Origin: Stenotrophomonas maltophilia
GTDB taxonomy: Bacteria; Pseudomonadota; Gammaproteobacteria; Xanthomonadales; Xanthomonadaceae
DNA length: 64,000 nucleotides
Assembly: GCF_002799155.1 (NCBI RefSeq)
Contig: NZ_NERD01000002.1
Location: 2,604,001-2,668,000, forward strand
Direction of reading: 5' to 3'
Shown: positions 62,728 through 64,000 of the stretch, piece by piece
Layout of the letters: every line of letters starts with the position of its first letter
Position numbering within the stretch: the first letter of the stretch is position 1
Made by a program: the position numbers and the translations under genes
The notes under the pieces: model-generated
The model's database searches: none
The model's input: only the letters and a program-made list of their open reading frames with translations
What the model was told of the DNA's origin: nothing

Positions 62728-63075
62728 TTACGGCACCGCTGCCGTCACCACGATCTCGACCTTCCACTCGGCGTGGGCCAGCTTGGCTTCGAACGTTGCG
62801 CGGGCCGGAGTCGCGCCCTCGACCACCCATTCGTCCCATGCCTTGTTCATGCCGTCGAAGTCGGCGATGTCGGCCAGGAACACTTCCGCGCGCAGCACGT
62901 GCTGGCGATCACTGGCGACCAGCGCCAGCAGCTTGTCGATCTCCGCCAGCACCTGCCGGGTCTGCCCGGTGATGTCCTGGCTGGTGTCTTCCGGAATCTG
63001 GCCGGAGAGGTAGGCGACCTTGTTGTACACGGTCATTTCGGACATGCGCGGTCCGACGTCGTAACGCTCCATCAT
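62728..63075 (-). CDS. RidA/YjgF-type protein
   Basis: A 115-residue member of the RidA/YjgF/YER057c family, which hydrolyses reactive enamine/imine intermediates or binds small molecules. Segments YLSGQIPED, ITGQTRQVLAEIDKLL and PARATFEAKLA carry the family core, including the arginine that contacts the substrate carboxylate in RidA. It begins MMERYDVGPRMSEM, with two adjacent possible ATG codons (63075, 63072). Subfamily and precise activity are uncertain. It converges on the ferredoxin gene. Confidence 0.87.
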   Translation of the reverse strand: MMERYDVGPRMSEMTVYNKVAYLSGQIPEDTSQDITGQTRQVLAEIDKLLALVASDRQHVLRAEVFLADIADFDGMNKAWDEWVVEGATPARATFEAKLAHAEWKVEIVVTAAVP

Positions 63076-63268
63076 GGGCGTGGCTCCTGCGGTTGATCAG
63101 GCCTGCATTGTCCTCCAAACCGGTCAACGGTGGGTGCAGGGGGACGCTTCGCGCAACGTCACTACCGGGCTCCGACACGCCGGCTGGTCAAATGACGGCG
63201 ACAGGCGCACGATGCGCCACGCCCCGCGTTGACATCGCACTCGCCCCTCCTGACGCACCCTTGCGCCG

Positions 63269-64000
63269 ATGACTCCAGCCACCACGCCCGCCACCGCTTC
63301 CTCCACCCCGGCATGGAAGCGGCTGCTCACCATCGTCGTTCCCCTGCTGATCCTCTCGCTGGCCCTGCATGGCCTGGCCAGTGAATTCGATGAGCACGGC
63401 TACCGAGCCATCCGCCAGGCGTTCCGCCAGCTCAGTGGCGCCCAGATCGCGCTCACCGTCGCACTCGGCCTGGCCAGCTACGCCTGCCTGATCGGCTTCG
63501 ATGCCATCGGCCTGCGCCGCAGCGGCATCCGCGTGCATCCGGCGCGCATCGGCATCACCGCCTTCCTTGCGCATACGCTGGGCCAGACCGTGGGCTTTGC
63601 GGCATTGACCGGTGGCGCGGTGCGCCTGCGCGGCTACCGCAGCGCCGGTCTGGACCTGGCGCAGATCGGCCAGGTGGTGCTGATGAGCACGCTCGGATTC
63701 GTGTTCGGTGCGTGGCTGCTGATCAGCGTGGCGCTGTGCATGGAACCGGCGGCGGCGGCATTGGCATTGCCGTTGAATCCCGATGCCGTGCGCATCGTCG
63801 GCGTCGTCGCCCTGCTCGCCTACCTCGCCACCGTGCTGCTGGTCGGCCGCGAGGGACGGCAGTTCAGCGTGTTCGGCCATGCATTGTGGCTGCCCGACCG
63901 CCGCACCATGATCGGCGTCACCGTGCTCAGCGTGATCGAGCTGGTGCTGGCCAGTGCCGCCTTCTACGTGCTGCTGCCGGACTCCACGCCGACCGGCCTG
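63269..64000 (+). CDS. MprF/YbhN-type membrane protein, N-terminal part
   Basis: Partial gene running off the window; 244 codons are visible. After a threonine/alanine-rich N-terminus come a first helix (LLTIVVPLLILSLALHGLA), a linker with AIRQAFRQLSGAQIALTVAL and further helices; GGAVRLRGYRSAGLDLAQI resembles the G-R-x-Y motif of the lysylphosphatidylglycerol flippase domain in MprF. A cytoplasmic synthase domain should follow if it is full-length MprF, which would aminoacylate phosphatidylglycerol and confer resistance to cationic peptides. A short YbhN-like protein without the synthase is the alternative. A TTGACA hexamer lies at 63229-63234. Confidence 0.72.
   Translation, partial: MTPATTPATASSTPAWKRLLTIVVPLLILSLALHGLASEFDEHGYRAIRQAFRQLSGAQIALTVALGLASYACLIGFDAIGLRRSGIRVHPARIGITAFLAHTLGQTVGFAALTGGAVRLRGYRSAGLDLAQIGQVVLMSTLGFVFGAWLLISVALCMEPAAAALALPLNPDAVRIVGVVALLAYLATVLLVGREGRQFSVFGHALWLPDRRTMIGVTVLSVIELVLASAAFYVLLPDSTPTGL

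Overview
The window is a 64 kb piece of GC-rich (roughly two thirds G+C) gammaproteobacterial chromosome. Gene order, the many short palindromes bounded by GTAG/CTAC (the SMAG repeat type described in Stenotrophomonas maltophilia) and the protein families present all point to the S. maltophilia complex (Xanthomonadaceae). This assignment is inference from sequence features; no database search was possible. No prophage, transposase, integrase, CRISPR array or rRNA was seen. One tRNA (Asn, GTT) is present.

Layout. 0.3-6.9 kb: two tandem M13-type peptidase genes (the second has lost a zinc-binding histidine), a VOC protein and a phytoene-desaturase-like FAD oxidoreductase. 7.0-13.6 kb (minus strand): rhomboid protease, alkyltransferase-like DNA repair protein, EamA exporter, glutathione reductase, D-amino-acid-dehydrogenase-like flavoenzyme, DUF418 membrane protein and SlyD. 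13.7-15.2 kb: two NlpC/P60 cell-wall hydrolases. 15.5-19.2 kb: dicarboxylate/cation symporter, lipoprotein alkaline phosphatase and a coupled WG-like secreted protein. 19.2-19.8 kb: a gene-free island of nested palindromic repeats. 19.8-22.7 kb: tilS, xseB, ispA and a DUF4870 protein.

22.8-32.3 kb: the conserved block pmbA / yjgA / tldD / yhdP / rng / maf. 32.5-39.8 kb: an oppositely oriented segment (SIMPL protein, TonB, TonB-dependent receptor, a membrane-anchored CoiA-like putative nuclease, a basic amino acid antiporter) ending at tRNA-Asn. 40-46 kb (minus strand): the housekeeping block leuS-lptE-holA-nadD-rsfS-rlmH. 46-52 kb: DUF998 protein, a small secreted protein behind a strong hairpin, CnoX-like thioredoxin, a LysM/FecR surface protein coupled to a CHASE2-diguanylate cyclase, and a DUF4442 protein. 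52-59 kb: hypothetical protein, DUF502 protein, queuosine-precursor transporter, DUF885 peptidase-like protein, serine hydrolase with a coupled VOC protein, and DUF2147. 59-64 kb: metG, HAD phosphatase, a soluble RnfB-like ferredoxin, RidA-type protein and the start of an MprF-type membrane protein.

Most of the window is core metabolism, translation and envelope maintenance. The less ordinary content is the second M13 protein that looks catalytically dead, the membrane-anchored CoiA-like nuclease inside a segment that separates two normally adjacent housekeeping blocks, a 12-bp hairpin that buries the ribosome binding site of a small secreted protein, and several families of intergenic palindromes, some of which supply stop codons to genes. 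Many very long open frames lie antisense to real genes; they were treated as artefacts of high GC content.
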